From: Lojkania enalia | Taxonomy: Eukaryota > Ascomycota > Dothideomycetes > Pleosporales | Length of the DNA: 64,000 nt | Reading direction: 5' to 3' | Assembly: GCA_010094045.1 (NCBI GenBank) | Contig: ML986634.1 | Location: 62,001 to 126,000, forward strand | Shown: positions 1 through 11,320 of the stretch, piece after piece | Numbering within the stretch: the stretch's first letter is position 1 | How the letters are laid out: each line of letters starts with the position of its first letter | Notes under the pieces: generated by a model | Database searches by the model: none | Told to the model about the DNA's origin: nothing | Seen by the model: the letters and a program-made list of their open reading frames with translations, nothing else | Made by a program: the position numbers and the translations under genes

Positions 1-3000
1 ATCGCAGCGCGAAAAGCGATCAAAAAAGGTTCTAAAGAAGTAAGGCAGTCTTCCTAAAGCTAAATCTAGTGAGATGGCTACTTAAAAAGAGGTGGATAAG
101 CAGCTGGGAGATGAGGTTCGCGTAGGTAGGAAGCGTAGAAACGTCGGCAAGACGCACCGGAAGCGCCACAGTCGCTGCAGCGAGCATGCGCATAATACTA
201 GGACTTGCGCAGTAGCAGATAAATAATATATCTATCATCTATCGAAATATTATGCTTATATCTGCTGGCGTTGTCGCGATGTATGCCTCTAAATATAGAG
301 ATAGCTGATGAGGTGGGCGTTTGCTGTGGGCTTCATTTTCAAGGCGGTAAGAGAGTTCTTGACAACACAGCATAATTCACGTGATTGAGAGCTTTTTTGA
401 AGTTACCTCTTGTAGTGCCAACGTGTTTCTAGAATCGTTACATAAACTTAGTGACTTGAATAAGAGAACAAGGCTGGGAAAATGGAACGGCGCGTGGCGC
501 GTGGCTTTAAGGAGTATTCTATGGTTTTGTGCCGGTTTTATAGCACTAATAACCCCTAGGACCAAGGCCTCCAAGTACTCTGGTCCCCAAATTGGGTCCC
601 TAGGAGCCCTAAGGTCCCCGGAACGACTTCCCAGGCTATCACGGGACCACGTGATATGCTAGCGCAGACACGACGATCCGGAACGGATCAACGCAGAACC
701 GTGGTCCTGAAGGGGTCACGGACGTGAAACACCTTTCTTCTTTGTGCTACGTCTTGTATCTAGTCTTGACCCCAACTAGGTCAATACTACTGCTATTCGT
801 TGTTCGAGCATCGCTGCTGAATCAGATTGCAGCCGTACCGTGACTATTAAGACAGGTGATAGTTCTTTAACTGATTGTTCGATTCGTTGATTGTCTATCT
901 AGACCGAGGGACACACCGTCTATATATGTACGCGGCCCCGGCCCCTGTCACATGTTCCTTGTCTCAGCTACTAGATGTTTGACAGTGACATCTTAAGAAA
1001 TTTTTCCTAGGACAATCAGTCTCTTAGGAAATTTACCATTGTATTTTACATGACCTGCCAACTCATGCTCAAAACCACATAATGCCAAAATGTGGGCGCA
1101 TATTCAAAGTTTCTCATTTTGCAATACTTGATATATACTCAGGAATCTACGATTGAAAACAATAAGTGTAATAAAGCCTATGAGCTTATTAATAAGTTGA
1201 TTACAGTAGATATATATATAAGAGGCACCGCGTACAGTAATAATAAAAGTTATTACAGGGAAAGAACGAGCGATTTCACGATATACTCTAGATATTCCGG
1301 CGAGGCGGGCATGACGGAGAAAGCATCAACAATAAATCGACAAGATAGATGTAGGTCTATTTTTAAGCTCTTTCGGGCATTGCGAAATTTATAATCCAGG
1401 AAGCATGAAACGAGGCAGCATGGGGCGGTGCTGGAGCTACTTTGGGTGCGAGTGACTCCAAAAGCGGCGACAGAAAACCTCCAAAAAAAGAGCCAAAAGT
1501 CCCCGGACATAGATTTACTCTAGTAAACTTTATAGGGTTGCCAAAATGGATGTCGTGAGCCATTTATGTCTGCGTTTCCTTGCCCCTCTCTTTCTAAAAT
1601 TTCCTGACAAAGCATGCTTGAATCAGGGAGGAATCTGCGTGAGTACTAAAACGTTTATGCAATTTAGATATCTAGCATGTACCGGCCAATTTACCAAAAT
1701 ACGCCGGCTCGATAGGAAGGCCCGGCGCATGTTTTCCTGGAACTAACACTGGAACGGAGATTTCATGCGAACAGGAAAAAAAAAATAAGAAAAAAAAGAT
1801 TTGCAGGCGGTACATTTGTTATCCCAGGCACCCCATATGACCACCTTAAAATAAAAGGAAATAGAGTGCTATGGGCAAGCCGAGTAAATACGCAATTTAT
1901 TCATATGGGAGCAGATTTAATATCTCATAAGAACTGAAGTGGGTAGAATGTTCAATGCGTTAGCCATATAGACTTAAATTCCAAAGCGCTCCAGAAAAAG
2001 AATACATTGGCACTGAGAGAGAAATCTGAGAAATATATAACTAGTTCTGTGGTGAGAGGCGAATCTTGTCTCAGGGAGGGAGATGAGGAGCTGAACTGGT
2101 TGATTGAAGATAGCCAGCGTGATATCCAGCGTGATATCGACCGTGATATCGTACGTCGATATCTGATACAGCTCCGCAGACTATCCAAAATCCCCATAAC
2201 AGGTTCTATTATGGTTCTACCGGTTTTTCCTAAGGGGGGCTAAATAGTTCATCTCCCATAGATCAAAAATTCATAAACACAAGTTTCATGTTATATCCCT
2301 ATCAAAATCTTGAATTTCTGGGGTATAACCAAATTCAAAATCTGGGAGTAGTAACAAATATCTAGGCCTCTATTAAGGATTAAATATCACAATTACAACT
2401 ATATAACGTCATATTTACAGTATAATTCTAAATCGCATCTATAAGATATACGCGAGAACGCCTTAGGATGTTTTAGTTCTCTTAAGCGCAGCGATAAAGT
2501 GCGAATCAAACGCTATATACCTTATCTAAAATCCTGTTTACGGAGAGAGACTATTTTACGACACAAGCTTGGTAGTCTTTGCCTCTTTTACGAAGAATCA
2601 TGTAAGGTGAATACATGAATATTAACAATTTGTCATCCTCCAATATCCGCATTCCATCCCTTTACGGTCTCTACTAAAACCGAAGGACCCTCAAGTACAT
2701 AGGAAATAAATCTAAAAAAGCAGATTCAAATAGAGTATTGTAAATACTTAAGCCTGGACTGCAAATACTTATAAGAGAAACCCCGCCCATTGCAATTTCA
2801 ATTGGAACTGCAACTATTACATGACGGAATCCAAGACGAAAGAAAATATTTTCATTTCCAGATACTAATACTTGGATCAAATACAAGAAAACCTATCTTC
2901 CACTCGAAAATTTATCTAGATCCTAGCAACGGTGCCATAATCGCTGTGCGATTCAGAAACTCCTTCCATCAACTATAGGCTGTCAATATAAAAGGATGTC

Positions 3001-4910
3001 TCGGGTATCACATCACGGCCTCATGATAACTCGAGCATATCGGGCAGCCATCTCACTAGAACTATAGGCAAAACACTTGAATATGTATGCACGAAATTGG
3101 CACCTACCTCGCAGGTCTCAAGATTGAATATCGATCGTCCGCCTAAAATGTGAGTTGTACCTACCACATAACGTATCTAGTTAATTTAAAATCCTACGGT
3201 TACTGTGTCTATTCGAACCTAAAATTGGAATGCATTAAACTTGTCTATAGTCTCAACCATATCCATCTAAATCTATTGCGTCGTTGATCAATGAGCGATC
3301 TTAGAATTGATACCGCCTACCCGAAATAAAGAGTAGAAGAATCAAGAAAATGTATTTTCGATGTGCTCACGCCTCTTATTCATACATATATTAGACAGAA
3401 CTCCCAAACCTCTATATGCTGCGATCGCTCTGTCCAAATCCTCCGGATATCACACATCATGCGGGTTAAAACCCAATAAATGATGGTTTCATATTGGAAT
3501 TCCCCTAATTTTCTATAATATCTTCCATTTAGTCTTTATGCGAGACTTTTGAAGGACAATGTTGACGATATAATAGCTGAATAAAACTCTTATCTAACCA
3601 ACTAGATCCCTATCTCTAGCTCTATCTTATCGCAAGAAACAGAGCAATAGCGGTATAGTACAATATCCCGAGATTAACTGAGAATATTGTCCACAGGCTT
3701 AAAAATTAGTGACATAAAATCACATATCTTCAGCATAATACAGTCTAAAAGTATACTCTATTTAACCTATCATTCATATAATAAGTATCAAAGATGAAAA
3801 ATGTCCCGAGGTATGAGCCGATTGCTCTACAACTGGTTAATTTATGGACGCATGCTTCTGGCTCGTCTATAGGAGACGATATAGACTGCTTATTATAAAC
3901 TAAAACTTCTTCAGTAAACCGTTCATATAATCCATCCGCAACCTACCCAAAGATCGTCTTAGAAGCTGAAAATGCGAACAGCAACCCCACAAACCAAAAT
4001 GAAGGGTCGATTTGATTAATATTCAGCTCGAGAACCTCATGCTTATCGCTATTCGAGACTTCGAAGCATGGCGCCATATGGTGAGCACGAAAATACCACT
4101 AGCGAGGGTTGATGAATCATTCGTGCACTGTCTACAAAGGATGTGGAAAGAAAAGAATGTGATTATTAGCAGTTACATAGCAACATTATAAATGAACTAC
4201 TAAAAATTATTTGCGCATCTATACTAATTGTCAATCTAAATGATCTAAGGACAACGCCCCATGGCGGGTACTAAAATCCTGTGTATCTATTTTGTGAACC
4301 TTAAGTCTAGTTGGGACTGGAACGAACATGGCAAAAGAGAACATGACTATAAGATCTGTCTGCAAAATCGTATGAGTCAAGCCCTTTAAAGAAATGTCGA
4401 GCAGCGAGTTGGCGCTCGTGGTCAGTTTCCAAATCTTGTTCACTCGATATGACGGCGAACGCTGAAGCTCCGGCGTTGTCGGCCTGATGTGAGCCACACC
4501 TCTCTCCGTCCTCAACGTTCCCTCCACTCTCGAAAAAGCATTATCTCAGTCCCCATGCCTCGTCAGATCACAATGCTTTACATCACTATATACTGCTCGC
4601 TAATTATCGGAACAACGCATGCCAAGAGTATCATAAAGATGTAACAAAAACAAAGCCATAATCAGGTGTGAAAAAGCTAATAATTAAACCTCTAAATCTC
4701 AACGATACTACATCTCCTTCCCAGTAAGAATCAAAAATAACACTCTTTTCAGAAAAACATCCAACTACCCCCAACCCCCCTAGCGGGGAGCATAGGTGTG
4801 AACCCGACAATCCAAATATCTAGAACCACCCTGTATAACGCCAGTACCCATGAATACATGCACGCTTCTCCCATTTATTCATTTCCTTTGTTTTCAAGTG
4901 TGAAAGTGGC
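1..4910. other. AT-rich gene-free island
   Basis: This stretch has no long open frame and no conserved protein motif on either strand. From about 0.8 to 4.7 kb it is visibly AT- and TpA-rich. The first 750 bases and the last few hundred (about 4.4-4.9 kb) are closer to normal composition. Only short frames (under about 105 codons) occur and none resembles a family I know. The look fits old repeat sequence mutated by RIP, but no intact element, terminal repeat or integrase/reverse transcriptase motif could be read. The 3' UTR of the SEC16 gene probably occupies its right edge. Confidence 0.6.
2115..2150. repeat. 12-bp tandem repeat, three units
   Basis: Three adjacent 12-bp units share the core CGTGATATC (2115-2126, 2127-2138, 2139-2150), and a degenerate fourth follows to about 2163. 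In one plus-strand frame (2007-2243) the units read as a repeated Q/D-R-D-I motif. The frame has no recognisable homology, so the repeat may be a chance minisatellite or a relic of a coding repeat. Confidence 0.65.
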
Positions 4911-7900
4911 TTAAGGCTTAGCCATAACGTCAACATACCGTCCTCCCCTCTTCCCCTTCTTCGATGCCCCTTTTCTTGCCGTGGGCGCACCAAGTAGATC
5001 ATCAATGCTACTAGCATTACTCATACCAGTGCTAGGTCTTGATGGCGGACCGGAGCCGCCTAGGCTAGTAGGCGGCATGAGTGTCGGCGGCTTCCCCTCC
5101 GAATCCGAAGGCACGCCAGGTGTAGATGCTCGCGACGGGCCGCCGGCCGCTGGGGGTGGCATGCTCGAACTCCTCGGCGGATTTGATGTCGGTGGTCTCG
5201 ATGGAGGAGCGGACATCGCGTTCGGAAGACTCGTGCCTAGAGCGTGGTTTGCAGTGATGCTATTGCCAGAGACACTTCGACTCGGCGGACCACTCTTAGG
5301 GGGTGGGGGCGTGGCAATTGGCTTTGTGGCTTCTGCCGCCCCGGCCTTCTTGTTAACCCACTTCTTGAGCTCCGGATCATAGTAGAAAGAGTTTTCTTCA
5401 CCGAGCTTAGCCTTAATGGGTCCGGCTGGCGCGTTCGGGTCCTTCTTGAACCAGGAGCCGAACCAGCCGCCTGACTTCTTCGCCGCGGCCGCTTCCTTGT
5501 CTTTCAGAGCATCTGCTTCTGCGGCTTTGCGGAAGGCCTCGTCAGCTTGGCGGTCAGCTTCAGCTTTCTGCTGCTTCTTGAGAGCGGCGGCGCGGGTTGC
5601 AATGTCGTCTTCATCATCATTACCTATAAAAGACTTCTTTGGCACATCTTTAACTGAGGACTTTTCGTCCTCGTCAGGGTTGTAGGGTTGATATGTCGGC
5701 GGCTCATATGAACTTGTTGGAGGCTCATAGGAACCGGTCGGGGGCTCGTAGCTTATTGATTGAGCTCCATAACTAGCTGCTGCTGAAGTAGGTTCTGTAG
5801 GCGGTGATGGAGGTTGAGCATCAAAATTGGTAGTAGGGGGTTCATAACCCTCATAGCTTGGCGTTGTTTCCTCCGCTGGAGGGGTAGGCTGGTAAGGGGT
5901 CCCATAGGATGCTGTTGTTGCCGCGTTTTCAGCCTTGAGTGGGGTGTACGTATGAGCTTTTGGTGCTTGCGGTTGCTGGCTAGGTGGGCTAAACTGAGCT
6001 TGGGATGGAGTATATGGTCCCGAGAACTGTGGCGAAGGCGTGTAGGAGTCGGATGCCTTTTGTCCACCTAACGAGCTGCCGTTAGATTCGAGGGAGGGGC
6101 GGGCTTGAGGCTCGTAGCGCGATCGATCTTGATCTAAAGAGTTACGCGGCGCATAAACATTGGACGGCGCATATCGGCTGTTGGCAGGGGCAGGAGGCGC
6201 TGGAGGACCACCGTAGCCAGCATACGCTCCGTAGATGTCTGCATTTGATGGAGCTGGACTAAGATTAGGCGTATTGCCGGCAATCTTCGCGAATGGTCCA
6301 ACATCGTTCCCTGCGGAATGATTCGAAGCCACGTCTTCATCATCCCCAGCAATGAAGCTGTTGAACTTGGACAAGAGCGAACTAGACACCTTATCCATGC
6401 TAGGCTTAGAGATCCAGGAAGATGAGCCATCCTTCGGTGATTGTGACAAGCGCTTGCTCAAATCATCGAGGCATGCAATGAAGCTTGCATTGTAGTACGG
6501 CGAGAGCTTGGTTGTTGATTTAATCGCATATGCTATCGCATCGCAGTATGCCTGAGCGTCTGTCTTGTGTCCATATTCCGCTAGAGTGTAGGCATGGGCT
6601 AGTTTGTAGCTCTGCAGATGTGGGATAACATGCGAACCGTTCGGGGCACCGAGGGCCAAGGCAAACTCGTATACTTCAGTGAGTAGCACCGGCTCGAGAT
6701 CGATGCCAAGATCTAAAGGATATTGGCGATGGTCAGTGCCGACAAGGACGAGTTCTGATTGAGGGTCATCAACGCCTCCAATGTAAGTAGCAGATCGTGC
6801 AAAAATGAAGCAGATATGTGCTGCTTCGACTCTGCCATAGCCTGCCAGAAGCCGTCCGAGCGAAAGTAGTGCCGCAACATCGCCGTCGCTACGGTTATTT
6901 AATACTAACGCCAAGGTTTCTCGCCACTTATCGAGCCCTTTAAGTACGTTTTGGGCCGATCCTGCACCATCCGTGCTTACCATTTGGAAACCAGCACGAG
7001 CAGATGCAGGAACCAACTCGTCAATGCAGTCATCCCAGTTCCCCGCAAATATTTCATAAAGCACGGCAAGAGCCTGGTTGTTGCGACCGACCTTTTTCAC
7101 TTCCTTGCGAACAAATTCTTGCACAACCTGCTTCCACACATCCTTGTTCAAAGTTGAAGATAGTAACATGGCGTGTGCCCAAAGGCGCTGATCAACGGCA
7201 TGCCAGACGGCCTTCTCGCGATCGCCTTTGGTGAGGAGAGTCCGCAATTCTTCAAGCGCTTTCGGATCGATGGGTTCGGCTTGAGCGACGGTGTTCGACC
7301 TTAAATTCCCAATTAAATCAGCTCCAGTGGCGAATGATGGCTCCATCTTTGAGCCTGAATCTCCATCACCAAGGGACAGAACCTTTCTAACTGCCGCTTC
7401 TGCTGTAGCATTGTTTTCCAGATGGCCGTCATTGTCCACTAGCACCTGCATGATTTTCCAAAGGAGGATCCCTTCTTCTAGACGTTTCAATGCGTCGAGG
7501 CCGATGGATTGATCAAGGCCAGGCGTATTGATATGGTTTTCTAGAGACTCAATCTTCTTACCCAACCATGCAGAAACGTCTTTCTTCTTATTCTTCGATT
7601 TAAGGGGTCCCGGGAATTTAGTGACATCTTCAGATAGGGGCAGAGCCTCCCTCACATTTTGTAATTTGATCTCTCCCGGGCTACACTTCATCATGGGGAT
7701 CGACGAGCCACCACCGTAGCGTGGAATCTGCTTCGGGAAACTAGTAATGACGGTACCACCGAGTCCCCAAGCAAAAATGGGACAGCCCTTCCAACGCTCT
7801 AAAGGATCCGCCACGCGTTCATCTGTTGGGGGAATGCACTGGAAATCATGAGAGATATGGCGTTTGTGAGGAATGGTGTTTAAGCCCTTCTGACCTGTGT

Positions 7901-10376
7901 GTTGTGCTCCGAATGGTACTGTAGGTGACGAAAGTACAGGTCCTGAAGCAGGTCGGTCAAGCGAAGAAACACGATACAATGGTGATTTCATAGTCGCTCC
8001 GGGGGACTGCGACTGCGAACGCTGGGGAGACGGCATATTTGCAGGAGCACCGGAATGATACTGCGGCGTATAATTCGACCTCTTCCGTGGTGAGCCAACT
8101 GTCGAGGAAGGGCTACTGCGCAGGGGTGGGGTTTCGGATCTAGCTAGTGTGGGCCCCGCAGCGGTTTGGAAAGTGGCTTGCTCCTGTTCTTCGATCTCGC
8201 TCACACCTTCCAGATGACGTCTGAACGGAACTCGAGGAATTCCATCAGCGGAATGCATGACATGATGGCCTGGAGCTTGCTGCACAGCATGCTCGGGTAA
8301 TGTCTGCGATTGGTCTTGCTGGTCCTGGGGGAGAGTATGAAAAGCCAGCGGGCTTGAAGTACGCGGTGCATAGGGTTGAGAAGAAGGGCGAGAAGGTCCA
8401 GATGGAGGTTCGGAGACGTAGCGAGTATGAGTTGGCCCTTGGGCAGCCTGTGAAGGGGGCGCAGGGGAGTATCTCGCATTCGAAGCTGGGGCAGGAGGAG
8501 CCGGTGAATAACGTACGCCAGGCGCATGCACTGTTGTTGGAGGCACTGGTGAGTACCGTGTGGATGGGATCGGCGCAGATGCAAGCGGGGATACAGGTAA
8601 GCTATTCGTCCGGGAGGGAGCCATTGGTTGGTCGGGGAATACCGGTAATCTTTCAGGCTGTTGTAATTGGGAGATGAGATTATTGTTATCTGGGAAGACT
8701 TCGTTCCTCAAGGAGGACCACGAGCTCGTACGCTCCTTCGGAGGGAATTGGGGTGGTGCATGGTGAGGTGGCGGAGCATGTGGGCTGAAGGGTGCGTTTT
8801 GTTGAGGAGTATAGCGCCCAGATGGCTTGGGTTTGGAGGTTATAGGTAGCTCCGCGAAGAAGTCATTTGAAGGAGCTTTAGAAGGGGCAGGGTTACTTGG
8901 TACGCTTGGTGGCATGCTAGTTATAGGCGATTGCATTGAATGACTTGATGATGGTGGCGATAAGCTCGATGTGGACATATTCGAGGGATGGGCTGCGCGG
9001 GGGGGACCGGTTGAAGCGATGCTGCTACTCCTTGGAGGAGCTGCGGGCTGGGGAGTTGCCGCTGTGGAGTGATGGCGTGGAGCAGGTCGTTTCCGGGATG
9101 CTACAATATCTTCCGGTAAATCGTAGGGCGAATGATACCCTCCTTTAGCTTTATCCGCAAAGCTTTGTGCTGAACTTGTCAATGCAGGCCTCTCAGGCTC
9201 TTGTGGATACGGCGATGGCTGACCATATGCTCCGTATGAAGCAGTCGTAGCGGTAGCAGGTTGCTTTTGGGCCAACTGGGATAGATTCGTAAACTGGGGA
9301 CCTTGTAGACCAAAGGCGTTCGGTGCATGTCCGGGCTCTTGGGATATGTGGGGAGCATATCGGTTGGCGGTGCCGTTTGCTTGTGTGGGCAGCGCAGTGT
9401 CCTCAGTCGCTTGAATAGGCACATCGTCCAGAAACCCCTCGTCATCGCCCAGCTCAAATGTGGGAACGGCAGTCTCCGTATCAGGAAGAAAGTCATCATC
9501 CAATGCTAAATCCCACATAGAATCATTACCCCTTGCAGGATTCGTCTCCGCAGCCTTTATCTCCTGCCGTTGACTTGAAGCTTTATCGGCAAAGAAATCC
9601 GGCTCATCTCTATTACCCCAATCTATCTCTTCTCCAGCACTGCCCCCAACGTTAGTGTTTCCAATTACTTCGTCCCCCACAGTCGTTCCAGCGGCCTCGA
9701 CTCGGGGTGTCGGCAATGGCGCATCTTGAGGCATTCCACCGACGTCGAAAACTTCACCAGAAGATCCCCAATCATCAATCGCAGGTTCCGGGTCGGCAAC
9801 AAGCGGTGCTTTTGCGCTTTCGATTACAGCGTCTTCCAGGAGTGTTGTCTCCCCTTGGTGCTCATATTTGTCCGCAGGATGGGCGTTAGGCCTTTCAATA
9901 TCCGGAAACTCATCACCAGGCCACTCTTGTCGTGGGGGGTCATGTGGCATCTTCATGTCTCCATTCGCAACCGCTTCAACTTGCTCCTCTGACCCAACAC
10001 CTTGGGTCTCGCTCATTGAAACAGCCTCCTCCGCTTGCTCGACTTTTCCCCCGTTCGTCAGAATCAAAGTCTGTGGCACGTTCTGAAGGATTTCCGGGGT
10101 ATCGTGCCGATCAACAAAGTCATCGCCCGTGTACGAAGGTTTAGCTAGTGTTGTAGGCAGCTCTTCTTCCTCCGCCGGTTTTACTTCTTCGCCCGTCGCG
10201 GCGAATGTTTCCGGCTTTGCGACGCCATTAAGTGACGGTTCGGAAAAATTTGGGTCATTTGCGGGGGTGTAGAGAGGTTCGTAATCTGGTCTCAGCGCTG
10301 GATTCCAGGTCGAAGCTGATGTAGCGGAAGCACCCCCGTACGCGTAGGAGAAGTTGGGTCCGTCTTCGCTATCCAT
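4911..10376 (-). CDS. SEC16: COPII coat assembly scaffold Sec16
   Basis: This is a single uninterrupted minus-strand frame of 1821 codons from the MDSEDG methionine at 10376. An in-frame ATG 39 bases upstream would add a hydrophobic MHILFF stretch not expected in Sec16. Sec16 is a peripheral ER-exit-site protein that organises COPII assembly. An acidic, then Pro/Ser-rich, disordered N-terminal half of about 850 residues leads into the Sec16 central conserved domain, recognisable by WKGCPIFAWGLGG near residue 857. A helical ancestral-coatomer-element region follows (about 1040-1420). A second disordered region contains a YEPPTxSYEPPT repeat. The conserved C-terminal motif EENSFYYDPELKKWVNKK lies near residue 1660. 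Length and domain order match filamentous-fungal Sec16. It is divergent from the flippase gene at 11321. Confidence 0.95.
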   Translation of the reverse strand: MDSEDGPNFSYAYGGASATSASTWNPALRPDYEPLYTPANDPNFSEPSLNGVAKPETFAATGEEVKPAEEEELPTTLAKPSYTGDDFVDRHDTPEILQNVPQTLILTNGGKVEQAEEAVSMSETQGVGSEEQVEAVANGDMKMPHDPPRQEWPGDEFPDIERPNAHPADKYEHQGETTLLEDAVIESAKAPLVADPEPAIDDWGSSGEVFDVGGMPQDAPLPTPRVEAAGTTVGDEVIGNTNVGGSAGEEIDWGNRDEPDFFADKASSQRQEIKAAETNPARGNDSMWDLALDDDFLPDTETAVPTFELGDDEGFLDDVPIQATEDTALPTQANGTANRYAPHISQEPGHAPNAFGLQGPQFTNLSQLAQKQPATATTASYGAYGQPSPYPQEPERPALTSSAQSFADKAKGGYHSPYDLPEDIVASRKRPAPRHHSTAATPQPAAPPRSSSIASTGPPRAAHPSNMSTSSLSPPSSSHSMQSPITSMPPSVPSNPAPSKAPSNDFFAELPITSKPKPSGRYTPQQNAPFSPHAPPPHHAPPQFPPKERTSSWSSLRNEVFPDNNNLISQLQQPERLPVFPDQPMAPSRTNSLPVSPLASAPIPSTRYSPVPPTTVHAPGVRYSPAPPAPASNARYSPAPPSQAAQGPTHTRYVSEPPSGPSRPSSQPYAPRTSSPLAFHTLPQDQQDQSQTLPEHAVQQAPGHHVMHSADGIPRVPFRRHLEGVSEIEEQEQATFQTAAGPTLARSETPPLRSSPSSTVGSPRKRSNYTPQYHSGAPANMPSPQRSQSQSPGATMKSPLYRVSSLDRPASGPVLSSPTVPFGAQHTGQKGLNTIPHKRHISHDFQCIPPTDERVADPLERWKGCPIFAWGLGGTVITSFPKQIPRYGGGSSIPMMKCSPGEIKLQNVREALPLSEDVTKFPGPLKSKNKKKDVSAWLGKKIESLENHINTPGLDQSIGLDALKRLEEGILLWKIMQVLVDNDGHLENNATAEAAVRKVLSLGDGDSGSKMEPSFATGADLIGNLRSNTVAQAEPIDPKALEELRTLLTKGDREKAVWHAVDQRLWAHAMLLSSTLNKDVWKQVVQEFVRKEVKKVGRNNQALAVLYEIFAGNWDDCIDELVPASARAGFQMVSTDGAGSAQNVLKGLDKWRETLALVLNNRSDGDVAALLSLGRLLAGYGRVEAAHICFIFARSATYIGGVDDPQSELVLVGTDHRQYPLDLGIDLEPVLLTEVYEFALALGAPNGSHVIPHLQSYKLAHAYTLAEYGHKTDAQAYCDAIAYAIKSTTKLSPYYNASFIACLDDLSKRLSQSPKDGSSSWISKPSMDKVSSSLLSKFNSFIAGDDEDVASNHSAGNDVGPFAKIAGNTPNLSPAPSNADIYGAYAGYGGPPAPPAPANSRYAPSNVYAPRNSLDQDRSRYEPQARPSLESNGSSLGGQKASDSYTPSPQFSGPYTPSQAQFSPPSQQPQAPKAHTYTPLKAENAATTASYGTPYQPTPPAEETTPSYEGYEPPTTNFDAQPPSPPTEPTSAAASYGAQSISYEPPTGSYEPPTSSYEPPTYQPYNPDEDEKSSVKDVPKKSFIGNDDEDDIATRAAALKKQQKAEADRQADEAFRKAAEADALKDKEAAAAKKSGGWFGSWFKKDPNAPAGPIKAKLGEENSFYYDPELKKWVNKKAGAAEATKPIATPPPPKSGPPSRSVSGNSITANHALGTSLPNAMSAPPSRPPTSNPPRSSSMPPPAAGGPSRASTPGVPSDSEGKPPTLMPPTSLGGSGPPSRPSTGMSNASSIDDLLGAPTARKGASKKGKRGGRYVDVMAKP

Positions 10377-11320
10377 TATGGAGATTATCGTATATTGGAA
10401 AAAGAGTATATGCAAATACTACAGTAAAATGTCAGCGCTGAAACTGGGCAAATCCAGCTCAAGCCGTGTGCCCCTGCGATGATGGACGAAGGTTAGACTC
10501 GAGCATTGTCTGCGATCGCGCCAGTCGCGTCGAGGAATGGGACGGTCTTGCAGATTAGAAGAAGATAGCGGCGGAGAATTTGGGATCCGAAGCTTGAATC
10601 AGGCGACGCGGGTGCGGATTCTGCTTATCGAGGATGGGGATAGGAGAACTAAGATCATCCCTTTCGACGTCACGGGGTTCAGCGTACCTATACAGGAGAA
10701 AGGAAGCGACAATGCGCTGTGCATGCCAACGCGAAACGCCGGGGCAGGACAAGACAGACCCGGTGTAGTGAAAGAGGCGCGCAATGGGTTAGAAAGAGAA
10801 CACGATGGCAGACTGCATCGCGGTTGTCGGCGTGGAGTGAGAAGTGGCCATGTGTTCCTGACGATGGATTAATTGAGACAACCCCCGGACACCGGAAAGC
10901 GGCGAGACGTGTGGCGCGACCGCTCCGCCTCAGCCTCAGCCACAGCCATCGCGACGGGGATCATTCAGGTGCAGCCAAACTTCCGAAAGTTGACGACGCC
11001 AGTTGCATCTTTATTTTACTCCATTTACTACCGTCATAAACAGGCCTTCATTCGCCTTACAGCATCTGCCGACCCCCTTTGGCCTAGCACTACTGCGGCC
11101 AACGCTGTTGCGTAAGCTGCTGCGCCGAGTACTGGCTCGAAACAGGACATCTGGCAACCGCGAAGCTCCGCAAAGGCTGCAGCACAAAGTGCCTGTGGAC
11201 CAACGAATACTCGACCTTGGACTTTTGAAACGCCCTATACTACCCACATTTTCCTATGACCTCAATATAGTGCAGCGCTTTCGCTTCGTCCCATCCTATT
11301 CCACTGCTCGTCCATGAGCC
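10377..11320. promoter_or_regulatory. Shared upstream region of SEC16 and NEO1
   Basis: These 944 bases separate the start codons of the divergent SEC16 and NEO1 genes and must hold both promoters and 5' UTRs. Short frames on both strands lack family resemblance and are treated as noise. A pyrimidine-rich stretch precedes the NEO1 start. An out-of-frame ATG at 11314 lies 7 bases upstream of the chosen NEO1 ATG at 11321. No specific transcription factor site could be assigned with confidence. Confidence 0.5.

Noticed and set aside
2086..2116. Partial similarity to the LTR-like repeat (AGATGAGGAG ... TTGATTGA)
   Set aside because: Only about 30 bases match with a gap and the flanks do not align. 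It is too short to call a third copy.
4981..10144. Many plus-strand frames of 60-133 codons opposite SEC16
   Set aside because: They are antisense shadows of the Pro/Ser-rich SEC16 reading frame and have no starts, splice sites or motifs of their own.
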